From: Streptomyces roseirectus
GTDB lineage: Bacteria; Actinomycetota; Actinomycetes; Streptomycetales; Streptomycetaceae
Reading direction: 5' to 3'
Assembly: GCF_014489635.1 (NCBI RefSeq)
Contig: NZ_CP060828.1
Location: 8,978,001 to 9,042,000, forward strand
Length of the DNA: 64,000 bases
Part shown: one piece after another, positions 7,630 through 16,980 of the stretch
Layout of the letters: each line of letters starts with the position of its first letter
Position numbering within the stretch: position 1 is the first letter of the stretch
The notes under the pieces: model-generated
Database searches by the model: none
Told to the model about the DNA's origin: nothing
The model's input: only the letters and a program-made list of their open reading frames with translations
Translations under genes and position numbers: made by a program

Positions 7630-9096
7630 ATGATCGAAGGATATGCGGGACGGGAAAGTGTCACCCTGGGCGGCGAGTTGACCTTGCACATATCGACCGA
7701 CGCGCCCGGATTCCGGCTCCGTTTCTACCGGCTCGGCGACACGCTGGATCTTGTCGGGGAGAGCGGCGAATTCCCGGGAACCCTTCACCCGGCGCCCGCG
7801 CATCCCGACGGCACACCCGGCCGTGCCTCGCCCTGCGACGACTGGGACTGGCCACCGCTCACCCTTCCCGTCCCGGACGGGTGGACGCCGGGAATCCACC
7901 TGGTCGAATTCGTGGAGTGCGACGAGAACATGGCCCCGCCGCCCCTGGACCTCGCGCACCTCGAAGGGCCCGCGCGGGAGTTCTTCGTCGTGCGCCCCCG
8001 CGTCCCCGGCAGCCGCTCCCGCGTCCTCTACAAGAAGTCCACCTTCACCCGGCACGCCTACAACCGCGCCGACGGCCCCGGCCCGGAGCGTGCCGCCAGC
8101 CTCTACGACCACCCCGTCCACCGGCCCGGCGGGGCGGGTGAACCCCGAGGTCACAAGGTCAGCTTCCACCGGCCCGGCGGAGTGATCGACCTCGCCTACT
8201 GGGACGCCCCGTTCATCGGCTGGCTGGAGCGGCACGGCTACCGCGTCGAGTACGCCACCGACCTCGACCTGCACGAGGACCCCGCCCTGCTCGCCTCCTA
8301 CGACCTGCTGCTCAGCGTCGGCCACGACGAGTACTGGAGCGAGCGGATGCGCGAGCACGCGCGGGCGTTCGTCCGCGCCGGCGGGAACATCATGTTCCTC
8401 AGCGCCAACACCTGCTGGTGGCGCGTGCACCTCACGGACGGCGACACCGCGTTCGTCTCCGACACGGACCACCACGTCGGCGAGGAACACCCGCACCTGC
8501 CCGCCGCCGACCAATGGTGGACGCCCGCACCCGACGGCGTGGGAAATCCCGAGAATTCCCTCACCGGAGTGAGTTTCCGGAACGGCGGAATGTGGGCGGC
8601 CACCGAATGGCCCGGCGACCGCCCTCGCACCGGATACACCGTCCAGCACGCGGACCACTGGATATACGAGGGCACCGGATTACGCGACGGAAGCGGCGGA
8701 GAAACGCCGGACCGGCTCGGTGCGGGAACTCCTCTCATCGGGTACGAGTGCGACGGCGCCGCCTATGCTCTCGACGACACCGGAATAGCCTGGGCCACCG
8801 GCGAGGACGGAACCCCGGACGATTTCCTCATCCTCGGAATTCACGTCCTCGAACCGGTGCACGAGGATTTCCACCACCCCCGGTGGGGGCACTGGAACAC
8901 GGTGGTGCGTGAACCGGGCATCACCAGCCCCCGCGCCGCCACCATGGGCCTGCACACCGCGCCGGGCCCCGTCGGCGGCACCGTCTTCACCGCCGGCACC
9001 ACCGACTGGCCCGTGGTCTGCGGCCGTGAACAGGACCCGGCCGTCGTCCGGGTCACCCGCAACCTCCTCGACCGTCTGGGCCGTCGCCGCCGATAA
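7630..9096 (+). CDS. N,N-dimethylformamidase large-subunit-like protein
   Basis: A 488-residue protein from ATG 7630 (a GTG at 7621 would add three residues). An N-terminal beta-sandwich-like region of about 130 residues, rich in aromatic strands, precedes a second domain with WLERHGYRVEYATDLDLH, LLLSVGHDEYWSERMR and GGNIMFLSANTCWWR. That second domain matches the C-terminal glutamine-amidotransferase-like domain of the dimethylformamidase beta subunit family. In true DMFase this subunit hydrolyses a formamide. Homologues in sugar-type clusters have no proven role, and the classical small subunit is absent here. Leu351 is a TTA codon (8680-8682), implying bldA dependence. The 3' end overlaps the convergent HAD gene by 44 bases. 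Confidence 0.65.
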   Translation: MIEGYAGRESVTLGGELTLHISTDAPGFRLRFYRLGDTLDLVGESGEFPGTLHPAPAHPDGTPGRASPCDDWDWPPLTLPVPDGWTPGIHLVEFVECDENMAPPPLDLAHLEGPAREFFVVRPRVPGSRSRVLYKKSTFTRHAYNRADGPGPERAASLYDHPVHRPGGAGEPRGHKVSFHRPGGVIDLAYWDAPFIGWLERHGYRVEYATDLDLHEDPALLASYDLLLSVGHDEYWSERMREHARAFVRAGGNIMFLSANTCWWRVHLTDGDTAFVSDTDHHVGEEHPHLPAADQWWTPAPDGVGNPENSLTGVSFRNGGMWAATEWPGDRPRTGYTVQHADHWIYEGTGLRDGSGGETPDRLGAGTPLIGYECDGAAYALDDTGIAWATGEDGTPDDFLILGIHVLEPVHEDFHHPRWGHWNTVVREPGITSPRAATMGLHTAPGPVGGTVFTAGTTDWPVVCGREQDPAVVRVTRNLLDRLGRRRR

Positions 9097-9793
9097 GTTC
9101 CCGCAGCCCGGCGATCCGCGCCGCCCCCCGAGGCAGGGGCGGCGCGATCCCGTCCACGGCCCGGTCCGGGCGCCACAGGTGCACCGCCCGCATGCCCGCC
9201 GCCAGCGGACCGAGCACGTCGGGCACCCACATGTCGCCGACGAACAGCACCCGTGACGCGCCCAGGCCGCACCGGTCGAGCACCGCGCGGTAGATCAGCG
9301 GATGCGGCTTGCGCGCCCCCGTCCGCGCGGACCCCACCACCACGTCGACCACGTCACCGAGGCCCACCTCGGTGAGGCGGTCCTCCAGGTCCCAGAACCA
9401 GTTGGAGCACACCCCGACGAGCAGCCCGCGCCGGCGCAGCGCCGCCAGCGACTCCCGGGCGTCCGCGAAGAGCGCGAGCCGCACCGCCTTCATCGCCCGG
9501 TCGAGGTCCGCGACGAGCGCGTCCAGCGCCTCCTCCGGCACCCCGCAGGACCGCGCCCTGCGCCGCAGCCGCTCGTGCTCCCAGGCCACGTACGCTCTCT
9601 CGTCGGCCGAGTGCGCCGTGTGCTCCTCGCCCTCGGCGGGGCCGACCGACCACTGGTCGCCCCACCGCAGGCCCTGGGCGGCGAGCCCCCGGCGCGCGAA
9701 CACCCCCTGATGGTCCGGCGGCAACGGCTCGACCATCCGCACTAGCGTCCCGTAGAAGTCGAGGACGACCGCCTCGACCCCGTCCGGCACCAC
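9053..9793 (-). CDS. HAD-superfamily hydrolase (phosphatase-like)
   Basis: A 246-residue protein with HAD motif I LDFYGTLV (nucleophile Asp with Tyr at +2, the usual acid Asp replaced), motif II VCSNW, motif III Lys in GARKPHPLIY, and motif IV FVGDMWVPDV. The cap lies between motifs I and II. The DxY pattern differs from the DxD of most phosphatases and resembles some haloacid-dehalogenase branches, so phosphatase activity is probable but not certain. The GTG start is three bases after the amidinotransferase stop, a coupled pair. It could dephosphorylate a sugar intermediate of the cassette. Confidence 0.7.
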   Translation of the reverse strand: MVPDGVEAVVLDFYGTLVRMVEPLPPDHQGVFARRGLAAQGLRWGDQWSVGPAEGEEHTAHSADERAYVAWEHERLRRRARSCGVPEEALDALVADLDRAMKAVRLALFADARESLAALRRRGLLVGVCSNWFWDLEDRLTEVGLGDVVDVVVGSARTGARKPHPLIYRAVLDRCGLGASRVLFVGDMWVPDVLGPLAAGMRAVHLWRPDRAVDGIAPPLPRGAARIAGLRELIGGDGPDGRGGCG

Positions 9794-9796
9794 CGC

Positions 9797-10984
9797 CTAG
9801 AACCGGCCGTACCGGCGCGGGAAGTAGTCCTCCAGGGTGCCGTCGCGTTCGATGTCGACGGTCGCGCAGTGCAGGCCGCCGCCGAACGGGCCCACCGCGC
9901 GGAACGGCACCGGCACGATCTCGAAGCCGTAGGAGGAGAGCTGTTCGGCGAGGCGCACCTCCTTCTCCTCCACGCACAGCGTGTTCGCGTCGAGGTTCAG
10001 CATGTTCCCGGCGAGCCAGGGACTGCAGAACGACAGCTTGGGCGGGTGGTCCCAGCTCGCGGGCTGCACGGCCTCGACGATCTCCCAGTCGTTCAGCTGG
10101 AAGAACTCCATCAGCTCGGCGTCCGCGAGTCGTTCGCCGCAGTGCAGGACCAGGCCGGGACGCAGCGGCACCCAGGTGGCGTCGATGTGCAGCGGATGGG
10201 TGTTGGTGGAGGTCACCGCGTGCACCCGGTGGTCCGGGAAGTGGCGGCGCAGCCAGTCGTAGCCGCCGCGGTTGGTCACGAACGACAACTGGACGAAGAG
10301 GTCCTTGCCGAACCGGGCGACGTCCGCCGCGTCGAACAGGGGCTCCGCCTCGGTGAGCACCAGGTCGTAGTCGCGGACCCGGGCCAGCTGGGTCTCGGTG
10401 GGCAGGTCGTTGTAGGTGTCCCAGAACCCCGCCTTGTACGAGGCGTCCGTCAGTCTCGGCTTCGGCGCGGCCTCCCAGCGCATCCGGGGGTCGGCCTCGA
10501 AGAGCCGCTGGAGCACCGGCCGGTAGCAGAGGTATTCGAACCAGCGGCTGCGGTACGACATGGTCGCTTCGAGGACTTCGTTGCCGACGGTGAGCAGCAG
10601 GTCACGCGGCGGCATGCAGCCGAACATCGACTCGTGCGTCCACTCCGGGGTGGAGACGGATCGCGTGAAGTCCACGGGCGTCGGGCGGTCGACGCGGATG
10701 CCGCGCCGGCGCAGCAGGTCCGCGAAGTCGTCGAGCTGCTGGTCGGCCTCGGCCACCATGTCCGCCGGCATCGGGCCGTAGGTGCCCAGCGGGAAGCCGT
10801 CGTCGGGATAGTCCCGGCGCACCGCGTGCTCGGGCGCCTGCACCACCGTGCCCTCGGCCCGGCCGACGATCACATGCCGCAGCGGGTCCCAGCCGTTCCA
10901 CGCGTTGACCCGCACGGGCCGCTCGGCGGCGGGGGAGTGGGGGGCGGAGCTGTCGTGTGCGGGAGCCGTCCTCTGCTCGGTCAC
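9797..10984 (-). CDS. Amidinotransferase (GATM/StrB1 family)
   Basis: A 395-residue protein, the usual length for inosamine-phosphate or glycine amidinotransferases. The family features are present: NAWNGWDPLRHVIVG at the start of the pentein fold (about residue 27), the catalytic His in THPLHIDATWVPL (about residue 285), and the nucleophilic Cys near the end in GGGLHCATVDIERDG (about residue 375). These enzymes move the amidino group of arginine to an amine acceptor, as in streptomycin and creatine precursors. The GTG start has GAAGGG seven bases upstream. With an epimerase, kinase and glycosyltransferase nearby, the acceptor may be an amino-sugar or cyclitol. The actual acceptor is unknown. 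Confidence 0.8.
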   Translation of the reverse strand: MTEQRTAPAHDSSAPHSPAAERPVRVNAWNGWDPLRHVIVGRAEGTVVQAPEHAVRRDYPDDGFPLGTYGPMPADMVAEADQQLDDFADLLRRRGIRVDRPTPVDFTRSVSTPEWTHESMFGCMPPRDLLLTVGNEVLEATMSYRSRWFEYLCYRPVLQRLFEADPRMRWEAAPKPRLTDASYKAGFWDTYNDLPTETQLARVRDYDLVLTEAEPLFDAADVARFGKDLFVQLSFVTNRGGYDWLRRHFPDHRVHAVTSTNTHPLHIDATWVPLRPGLVLHCGERLADAELMEFFQLNDWEIVEAVQPASWDHPPKLSFCSPWLAGNMLNLDANTLCVEEKEVRLAEQLSSYGFEIVPVPFRAVGPFGGGLHCATVDIERDGTLEDYFPRRYGRF

Positions 10985-11296
10985 GTACAAACCCTTCGAT
11001 GGGGGACGTGGAGTACCGCAGGGGTCAACCTGCGGTCGGAAACCCGTCACCGTCAAGAGCGACTTGGCCGCTAACCAGGTGGTTTGCGCCAGGGTGGCCA
11101 GTGCGCGGCCCCACCACCGCCGCCCCCGGCGGCAACGGCGCAGGCCGGGCCGGGAGCGTTCACCCTTGCGGGTGACACGAACCGGCGTCTTCCGGCCGAA
11201 ACCTCGCGCATCGGCGCGGATCCGCGACCGGCGGGGTAAGGACTTGACCGTCCCCGAAGGCCCGTCCACCCCGCCGCGTCCCACTCGGAGGAACCC
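10985..11296. other. Divergent intergenic region, promoter-containing by position
   Basis: These 312 bases separate the amidinotransferase (minus) from the ABC importer (plus) and must hold promoters for both. I found no convincing -35/-10 pair or sugar-regulator operator. The importer start is well defined by GGAGGAACCC immediately upstream of ATG 11297. Confidence 0.45.
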
Positions 11297-12592
11297 ATGA
11301 GACCGCGCCTGCCACGCCGTTCCGCTCTCCTGGGCGCCCTCCTGCTCGCCGTGGCCGGTTGCGGCTCGGGTACGGACGACGGGCCGGGCGGACAGACGGG
11401 CGGCGGCGGAAAGCTGACGGTGTGGCTGACCGTGGACGCCCGCGAGAGCTGGCCCGAGCTGGTCGCCTCCGCCAACAGCCGCTTCACACGGGCGCACCCC
11501 GGCGTCAAGGTCGACGTCCAGTACCAGCAGTGGACGACGAAGAACCAGAAGCTCGACGCCGTCCTCGCCGGCCGCAAGGTGCCCGACGTCGTCGAGATGG
11601 GCAACAGCGAGACCACCAACTACCTCGTCAACGGCGCCTTCGCCCCCCTGGACCCGAAGACCTTCGACCGGTCCGGGCAGTGGCTGCCCGCCCTCGCCGA
11701 CGCCTGCCGCCTCGACGGCCGGACCTACTGCGTGCCCTACTACGCCGGAGCCCGCGTCGGCATCTACCGCACCGACTACTTCCAGGACGCCGGCCTCACC
11801 CGCGCCCCCCGCACCTACCCGGAGCTGATCTCCGCCCTCGACCGGCTCAAGGCCCGCTACGCACCCGAAGACCCCGGCTTCTCCGCCCTCTACCTCCCCG
11901 GCCGCTACTGGTCCGCCGCCATGGCCTTCGTCAAGGACGCCGGCGGCGAACTCGCGGTCGAGAAGGACGGCCGCTGGCAGGGCGCGCTCTCCTCACCGAA
12001 ATCCGTCGCCGGGCTCACCACCTGGAAGAAACTCATCGACGACTACTACGTCGGCGACCGGGCGAAGGACAACGGCGACCAGCCGGCCGTCGTCGGACAG
12101 GGCAAGGTCGGCGTCTTCTACGGCAACACCTGGGAGGCGGGCGCCGCCGCCGACGCCAGGTCCGGCGGCGATCCACGCCTCAAGGACAAGTTCGCCACCT
12201 TCGCCTTCCCCGGACCGTCCGGCGAACCGCTCCCGCCCTTCCTCGGCGGGTCCACCCTGGCCGTCCCGGTGAAATCGGACCGCCAGGAACTGGCCGCCGA
12301 CTGGATCCGCGTCTTCACCGACCGCACGTCGCAGCAGCAGCTCATCGCCGCCGACACCCTCCCCAACAACACCGTCCAGCTCGCCGACGTCGCCACGGAC
12401 GGCGACAACGGACCGGCCGCCCAGGCCGCCGCCCGCGGCTGGGTCACCCCCCTCGCCCCCGGCTGGACCTCGGTGGAGAAGTCCAACATCCTGCCCGAGA
12501 CGCTGGAACGCATCGCCACCGGCAAGGCGTCCGTCGAGGAGGCCGCCCGCGAGGCGGACCGCAGGATCGACGCAGTGATCAATGAGCGGTGA
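11297..12592 (+). CDS. ABC sugar-importer substrate-binding lipoprotein
   Basis: A 431-residue extracytoplasmic family 1 binding protein. The N terminus has an RR-rich start, a hydrophobic stretch and the lipobox LAVAGC (Cys about residue 21), so it should be a membrane-anchored lipoprotein. The mature part has LTVWLTVDARESWPEL and later RVFTDRTSQQQLIAADTLPNN, typical of MalE/MsmE-like oligosaccharide binders. It overlaps the first permease gene by 11 bases. Ligand identity is not readable. A glycoside or sugar related to the cassette is the obvious candidate. Confidence 0.85.
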   Translation: MRPRLPRRSALLGALLLAVAGCGSGTDDGPGGQTGGGGKLTVWLTVDARESWPELVASANSRFTRAHPGVKVDVQYQQWTTKNQKLDAVLAGRKVPDVVEMGNSETTNYLVNGAFAPLDPKTFDRSGQWLPALADACRLDGRTYCVPYYAGARVGIYRTDYFQDAGLTRAPRTYPELISALDRLKARYAPEDPGFSALYLPGRYWSAAMAFVKDAGGELAVEKDGRWQGALSSPKSVAGLTTWKKLIDDYYVGDRAKDNGDQPAVVGQGKVGVFYGNTWEAGAAADARSGGDPRLKDKFATFAFPGPSGEPLPPFLGGSTLAVPVKSDRQELAADWIRVFTDRTSQQQLIAADTLPNNTVQLADVATDGDNGPAAQAAARGWVTPLAPGWTSVEKSNILPETLERIATGKASVEEAAREADRRIDAVINER

Positions 12593-13496
12593 TCCGGGCG
12601 CGCGCCGGCGCCGCCCCCTGCTGCCGTACCTGCTGATCGCCCCCAGCTTCCTCGCCCTCCTGGCCGTCCTCGGCTACCCCCTGGCCGACATGGTGACCCT
12701 GTCGTTCCAGGACATGACCCGCAAGGAGCTGTTCAGCGGCGAACAGCCGCCCTGGGCGGGGCTCGAACAGTTCCGCACGATTCTCAGCGACGGGTTCTTC
12801 TGGACGGTCGTCGCCCGCACCGCCGCGTTCACCGCCGTCTGCGTGACCCTCACCATGGCCTGCGGCCTGCTCGTCGCCCTGCTGATGCGGGGCACCTCGC
12901 CCTGGGTGCGGGCGGTCATCGCCGCGGTGCTCGTCGCCGTGTGGGCCATGCCGGTGATGGTCGCGGCGGCCGTCTTCCGCTGGCTCTTCGACGCCGACTA
13001 CGGCGTCGTCAACTGGCTGCTCAGCCGGCTGCCCGGCGTCGACCTCGCCCGGCACAACTGGTTCACCGACCCCTGGCAGGGCTTCGCCGTCATCACCGCC
13101 GTCGTCGTCTGGGGCGCCCTGCCGTTCGCCGCGGTCAGCCTGCACGCGGCGCTCACCCAGATCCCGCCCGAACTGGAGGAGGCCGCCCGCATCGACGGGG
13201 CCCGGCCCGCGCAGGTCTTCCGGTACGTCACCTTTCCCGCCGTCAAACCCGTCTTCGTGACGGTCACCACCCTGATGGCGATCTGGGACTTCGGTGTCTT
13301 CAACCAGATCTGGCTCATGCGCGGCGGCCAGCCCGAACGCGAGTACTACCTGCTCGGCGTGTACTCGTTCATCGAGTCGTTCGCCGTCAACCGCTACAGC
13401 ACCGGCGCCGCGATCGCCCTGGTCACCATCGTCCTGCTGCTCGGCGGGGCCGTGGTGTACCTGCGGCAGATGTTCCGGCTCGGGGAGGTGGAATGA
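12582..13496 (+). CDS. ABC sugar-importer permease (MalF/UgpA type)
   Basis: A 304-residue membrane protein with six predicted helices and the cytoplasmic coupling motif ELEEAARIDGARPAQVFRYV (EAA loop, about residues 195-215). It belongs to the MalFG-like carbohydrate uptake permeases. It starts inside the end of the binding-protein gene and overlaps the second permease by four bases (ATGA), so the three genes form one translational unit. No ATPase gene follows. In Streptomyces such importers commonly share the MsiK ATPase encoded elsewhere, which is probably the case here. Confidence 0.85.
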   Translation: MSGDPGARRRRPLLPYLLIAPSFLALLAVLGYPLADMVTLSFQDMTRKELFSGEQPPWAGLEQFRTILSDGFFWTVVARTAAFTAVCVTLTMACGLLVALLMRGTSPWVRAVIAAVLVAVWAMPVMVAAAVFRWLFDADYGVVNWLLSRLPGVDLARHNWFTDPWQGFAVITAVVVWGALPFAAVSLHAALTQIPPELEEAARIDGARPAQVFRYVTFPAVKPVFVTVTTLMAIWDFGVFNQIWLMRGGQPEREYYLLGVYSFIESFAVNRYSTGAAIALVTIVLLLGGAVVYLRQMFRLGEVE

Positions 13497-14323
13497 GGCC
13501 CCCGAAACGACGTGGCCGGCGCCTCGACGCCCTCGGCCTCCTCGTCGCCGCCGTCCTCGGCTTCCCCGTCTACTGGATGGTCCTCACCGCGTTCCGGCCG
13601 GCCACCGACATCCTCAGCCTGCCGCCCGAGTTCTGGCCGAGCGACCCCACCCTCGCGAACTTCACCCGCGCCATGGGCACCGAGACGTTCTGGGCCAACG
13701 CCCGCTCCAGCGCCGTCATCGGCCTGGGCACCGTCGCCGTCTCGCTGCTGGTCGGCACGCTCGCCGCGTTCGCCCTCGCCCGCTTCCGGTTCGCCGGGCG
13801 CAAGGCGTTCGTCGTCGTCATCCTGACCGTGCAGATGATCCCGCTCGCCGCCCTCGTCATCCCCGTCTACCTGCTCCTCAACGACGCCGGCCTCACCGAC
13901 AGCCTCGTCGGCGTGATCATCGTCTATCTCGTCTTCACGCTGCCGTTCGCCGTGTGGATGCTGCAGGGCTTCATCGCGGCGATCCCCGTCGAGCTGGAGG
14001 AGGCGGCGATGGTCGACGGCTGCGGGCGGCTCGGCGCGTTCGTCCGCGTCGTCCTGCCGCTGCTCGGCCCCGGGCTCGTCGCCACCTCCGTCTTCGCGAT
14101 GGTGCAGGCGTGGAACGAGTACGTCCTCGTCTACGTCCTGCTCTCCACCCCGGAGAAGCAGACCCTCAGCATCTGGCTGGTCTCCTTCCAGACCAGCTTC
14201 GGCACCGACTACGGCGGCCTGATGGCCGGCGCCACCCTGACCGCGCTGCCCGTCGTCGTGTTCTTCCTGGCCGTCCACCGCAAGATCGCCGCGGGGCTCG
14301 CCGTCGGAGCGGTCAAGGGCTGA
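13493..14323 (+). CDS. ABC sugar-importer permease (MalG/UgpE type)
   Basis: A 276-residue protein with six predicted helices and the EAA coupling loop IPVELEEAAMVDGCGRLGAF near residue 165. It pairs with the preceding permease to form the heterodimeric channel of a CUT1-type sugar importer. The ATG at 13493 overlaps the preceding TGA. The operon continues 45 bases later with the radical SAM gene, which has its own ribosome site. Confidence 0.85.
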   Translation: MRPPKRRGRRLDALGLLVAAVLGFPVYWMVLTAFRPATDILSLPPEFWPSDPTLANFTRAMGTETFWANARSSAVIGLGTVAVSLLVGTLAAFALARFRFAGRKAFVVVILTVQMIPLAALVIPVYLLLNDAGLTDSLVGVIIVYLVFTLPFAVWMLQGFIAAIPVELEEAAMVDGCGRLGAFVRVVLPLLGPGLVATSVFAMVQAWNEYVLVYVLLSTPEKQTLSIWLVSFQTSFGTDYGGLMAGATLTALPVVVFFLAVHRKIAAGLAVGAVKG

Positions 14324-14368
14324 CCGCCACCGGCGCGAGCCACCGCCCACCACCCACAGGAGAGCCCC

Positions 14369-15466
14369 GTGACGTACGACCGCCTCGACCTCGTCGCCAA
14401 GCTCTACCAGCCCTCCGGCTGGCCCCGGATCCTCGAAGCCGCCTCCGGCTCGCCCACCGGCGCCCCGCTCGTCGTGGACCTCGACCCCACCACCTTCTGC
14501 GACCTCGCCTGCCCCGAGTGCATCAGCGGACGCCTCCTCAACCAGGGCCGCTTCACGCCCGACCGGCTGGCCGCCCTCGCCCGGGAACTCGTCGACCTGT
14601 CCGTGCGGGCCGTCGTCCTCATCGGCGGCGGGGAACCCCTCGCCCACCGCGGCACCCGCGGCGTCTTACGCATCCTCGGCGAGGCGGGCCTGGCCGTCGG
14701 CGTCGTCACCAATGGGACGATGATCCGGCAGAACCTCGCCGAACTCGCCCGGTACGCGTCCTGGGTCCGCGTCTCCGTCGACGCCGGCACCGCCGGGACC
14801 TACGGCAGGTTCCGCCCCGACCGCAAGGGCCACAGCGTCTTCGACAAGGTCATCGCGAACATGCGGCTGCTCGCCGCCGAGAAGACCGGCGCCCTCGGCT
14901 ACTCCTTCCTCGTCATGTCCCGCGAGGAACCCGACGGCACCACCGTCACCAACCACCACGAAGTGCTGCGCGCCGCCGAACTCGCCCACGACATCGGCTG
15001 CGACTACTTCGAGACCAAGGCGATGTTCGACGACGACCACCACATCGTCCAGGTGCCCCGCGCCACCCTCGACTCCGTCGACCGGCAGCTCGCCGAGGCC
15101 GCCCGCCTGCAGAGCGACCGCTTCCACCTGGTGAACTCCTCCACCCTCACCGCGCTGCGCGGCCACACCGGACCCGTCCAGCCCAAGGCGTACCACCGCT
15201 GCCGGGTCACCGAACTGCGCACCCTCGTCACCCCGTCCGGCGTGTACGTGTGCTCCTACCACCGCGGCAACCCGCTCGCCCGGATCGGCGACGCCGTCAC
15301 CGACGACCTCGCCACCATCTGGCGCACGTCCGACCGAGGCATCGTCGACCCGAGCCGGGACTGCCGGTTCCACTGCGCGCGCCACCGCACCAACCTGGAG
15401 CTGGAGCACATCGGCGAGGGAGCCGGCGCGAGGCCGCTCACCGAGGACTACGACCCCTTCATCTGA
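14369..15466 (+). CDS. Radical SAM protein with C-terminal cysteine-rich (SPASM-like) region
   Basis: A 365-residue protein with the radical SAM cluster motif CDLACPEC (CX3CX2C, residues 44-51), LIGGGEPLAH for SAM binding, and a C-terminal set of cysteines (CRVTEL, VYVCSYH, DCRFHCARH) suggesting an auxiliary Fe-S cluster of SPASM or twitch type. GTG 14369 follows CACAGGAGAG. Leu100 is a TTA codon (14666-14668). Such enzymes catalyse radical chemistry such as dehydrogenation, epimerisation or C-C bond formation on sugars or peptides. No precursor peptide was seen, and the setting favours a sugar or cyclitol substrate. It overlaps the convergent kinase gene by eight bases. Confidence 0.75.
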   Translation: MTYDRLDLVAKLYQPSGWPRILEAASGSPTGAPLVVDLDPTTFCDLACPECISGRLLNQGRFTPDRLAALARELVDLSVRAVVLIGGGEPLAHRGTRGVLRILGEAGLAVGVVTNGTMIRQNLAELARYASWVRVSVDAGTAGTYGRFRPDRKGHSVFDKVIANMRLLAAEKTGALGYSFLVMSREEPDGTTVTNHHEVLRAAELAHDIGCDYFETKAMFDDDHHIVQVPRATLDSVDRQLAEAARLQSDRFHLVNSSTLTALRGHTGPVQPKAYHRCRVTELRTLVTPSGVYVCSYHRGNPLARIGDAVTDDLATIWRTSDRGIVDPSRDCRFHCARHRTNLELEHIGEGAGARPLTEDYDPFI

Positions 15467-16430
15467 CCTCCACCACCGGCACCGGCTCCCTCCTGACGCC
15501 GGACGCCGCCGTGGTCGGGATCACCCGGGCCGCCGGATGCGACACGCCCAGCGCCCGCGCCAGCCGCGCCACCGTCTCCCGCACCTGGGCCGCCGCGCAC
15601 ACCCCGACCAGCGAACCGCCCCCGCCCGCTCCGCTGAGCTTCAGCGGCAGACCGGCCTCGCGCAACGCGACCTCCCGCAGCTCCTCCAGGAGCGGCGTCG
15701 ACATCCGCTGGTGGTCCCGCATGGCCGCGTGCCCGTCCGCCATCGCCGCCCCGAGCGCCGCCAGATCCCGGCCGCGCAGCGCCTCCCACACCCGCCCCGA
15801 CACCTCGTCGGCCGCGGCCCGATAGGCCGCCAGCACCGGATCCCCGGCCGCGAGCTGCGCCCGCACGTCCCGGATGTGGTGCCCGGTGTCCTTGCGCGTC
15901 CCCGAGTCCACGACGACCACCGCCCACTCGCCGGGAAACTCCAGCCGCTCCCGGACGACGGGCAGCCCCGTCTCACGCCCCTCCAACAGCAGCGCCCCGC
16001 CCTGCACGACCGCCAGATGATCCATGCCGCCCCCGTGGAACACGGCGAACTCGAACTCGTACGCCCACCGCGTCAACGTGGCGTCAGAAACCCGCCGCCC
16101 CTGCACCGCGGCGTCCGTGAACGCCCGGAACAGCGCCACGATCCGCGCCGTCGACGACGACAGACCGCTCGCGGCGGGCGCCTCACTGCGCACCGTGACG
16201 GCCGGCGGACCCTCGTCCAGCGCGGGCACCCGCGCCCGCAGGAACGCCCACACCTCCTCCTCCCAACCGCCGCCTTCTCCGCCGGAAGCGGGCTCCGCCA
16301 CCACCTCCACGGTCGTCATCAGCCCCAACGCGAGACTCACCGAGCGACCCCCGCCGAGCCAGTCCAGATCCTCACCGGACAGACACGCCCGACAGGGCAC
16401 CACCGCACGTACCGGATCTATGGCGTTCAC
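15459..16430 (-). CDS. GHMP-family small-molecule kinase
   Basis: A 323-residue protein with the GHMP ATP-binding loop APAASGLSSSTA (about residue 85) and the C-terminal glycine motif KLSGAGGGGSLVG (about residue 280). The N terminus contains GEDLDWLGGGRS, similar to sugar-1-kinases such as galactokinase, heptose kinase and fucokinase. It probably phosphorylates a sugar or cyclitol. The GTG start overlaps the Nudix stop as GTGA, so both are made together. The 3' end converges on the radical SAM gene. Substrate unknown; kinase assignment firm. Confidence 0.75.
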   Translation of the reverse strand: MNAIDPVRAVVPCRACLSGEDLDWLGGGRSVSLALGLMTTVEVVAEPASGGEGGGWEEEVWAFLRARVPALDEGPPAVTVRSEAPAASGLSSSTARIVALFRAFTDAAVQGRRVSDATLTRWAYEFEFAVFHGGGMDHLAVVQGGALLLEGRETGLPVVRERLEFPGEWAVVVVDSGTRKDTGHHIRDVRAQLAAGDPVLAAYRAAADEVSGRVWEALRGRDLAALGAAMADGHAAMRDHQRMSTPLLEELREVALREAGLPLKLSGAGGGGSLVGVCAAAQVRETVARLARALGVSHPAARVIPTTAASGVRREPVPVVEVR

Positions 16431-16921
16431 CGTGCTTGGAACCTTCCTTCCGCGCGGAACCTCTCGAACAGGGACAGCACCACCGCCGTCGGCGGGTGCA
16501 GGGGGTGGGGCGGGGTGGCGAGCGGGGCGAAGCGGGCCTGGCGGACCTCGTCGGCGCCGGGGGCGAGGGTGCCGGTCCAGCGCCGGGCGACGAAGCACAG
16601 GGCGAAGCAGTGGGTGACGTCGCCGTTCGGGTACGTCAGGGTGTGCACGCCCGGGTCGGAGAGCGAGGCGAACGCCTCCAGGTCCTCGCGCGCCACCCGC
16701 AGCCCCGTCTCCTCAAGGAGTTCGCGCGCGGCGGCGTCGGCGAAGTCGCCGTCCTCCTCGCAGGCCCCGGCCGGCAGCTCCCACACGCCCGAGTCGGCGC
16801 GCTGCTGGAAGAGGCCGCGCCCCGAGCCGTCCAGCAGCAGCACCTGCGCCCCGGGCACGAGGAGTTTGCGGGAGCCGACCCGCTGCCGCAGCGACCAGAT
16901 GTAGGAACCGGCGTAACCCAT
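16427..16921 (-). CDS. Nudix hydrolase
   Basis: A 164-residue protein with a Nudix box GDFADAAARELLEETGL in which the metal-binding REXXEE core is intact, while the upstream Glu of the consensus is shifted or replaced by Asp. ATG 16921 is chosen because GAGGGTGAG precedes it. A GTG at 16984 overlapping the epimerase stop would add 21 residues. Nudix enzymes cleave nucleoside diphosphates linked to another group. Here it lies between a GHMP kinase and an epimerase, so it may act on a nucleotide-sugar pool or remove damaged nucleotides. Confidence 0.75.
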   Translation of the reverse strand: MGYAGSYIWSLRQRVGSRKLLVPGAQVLLLDGSGRGLFQQRADSGVWELPAGACEEDGDFADAAARELLEETGLRVAREDLEAFASLSDPGVHTLTYPNGDVTHCFALCFVARRWTGTLAPGADEVRQARFAPLATPPHPLHPPTAVVLSLFERFRAEGRFQAR

Positions 16922-16980
16922 CGCGTACGTCTCACCCTCGCCGTGGTCCGGCCCCGCGGGGCCCTTCGGCGCGCAGCCTG

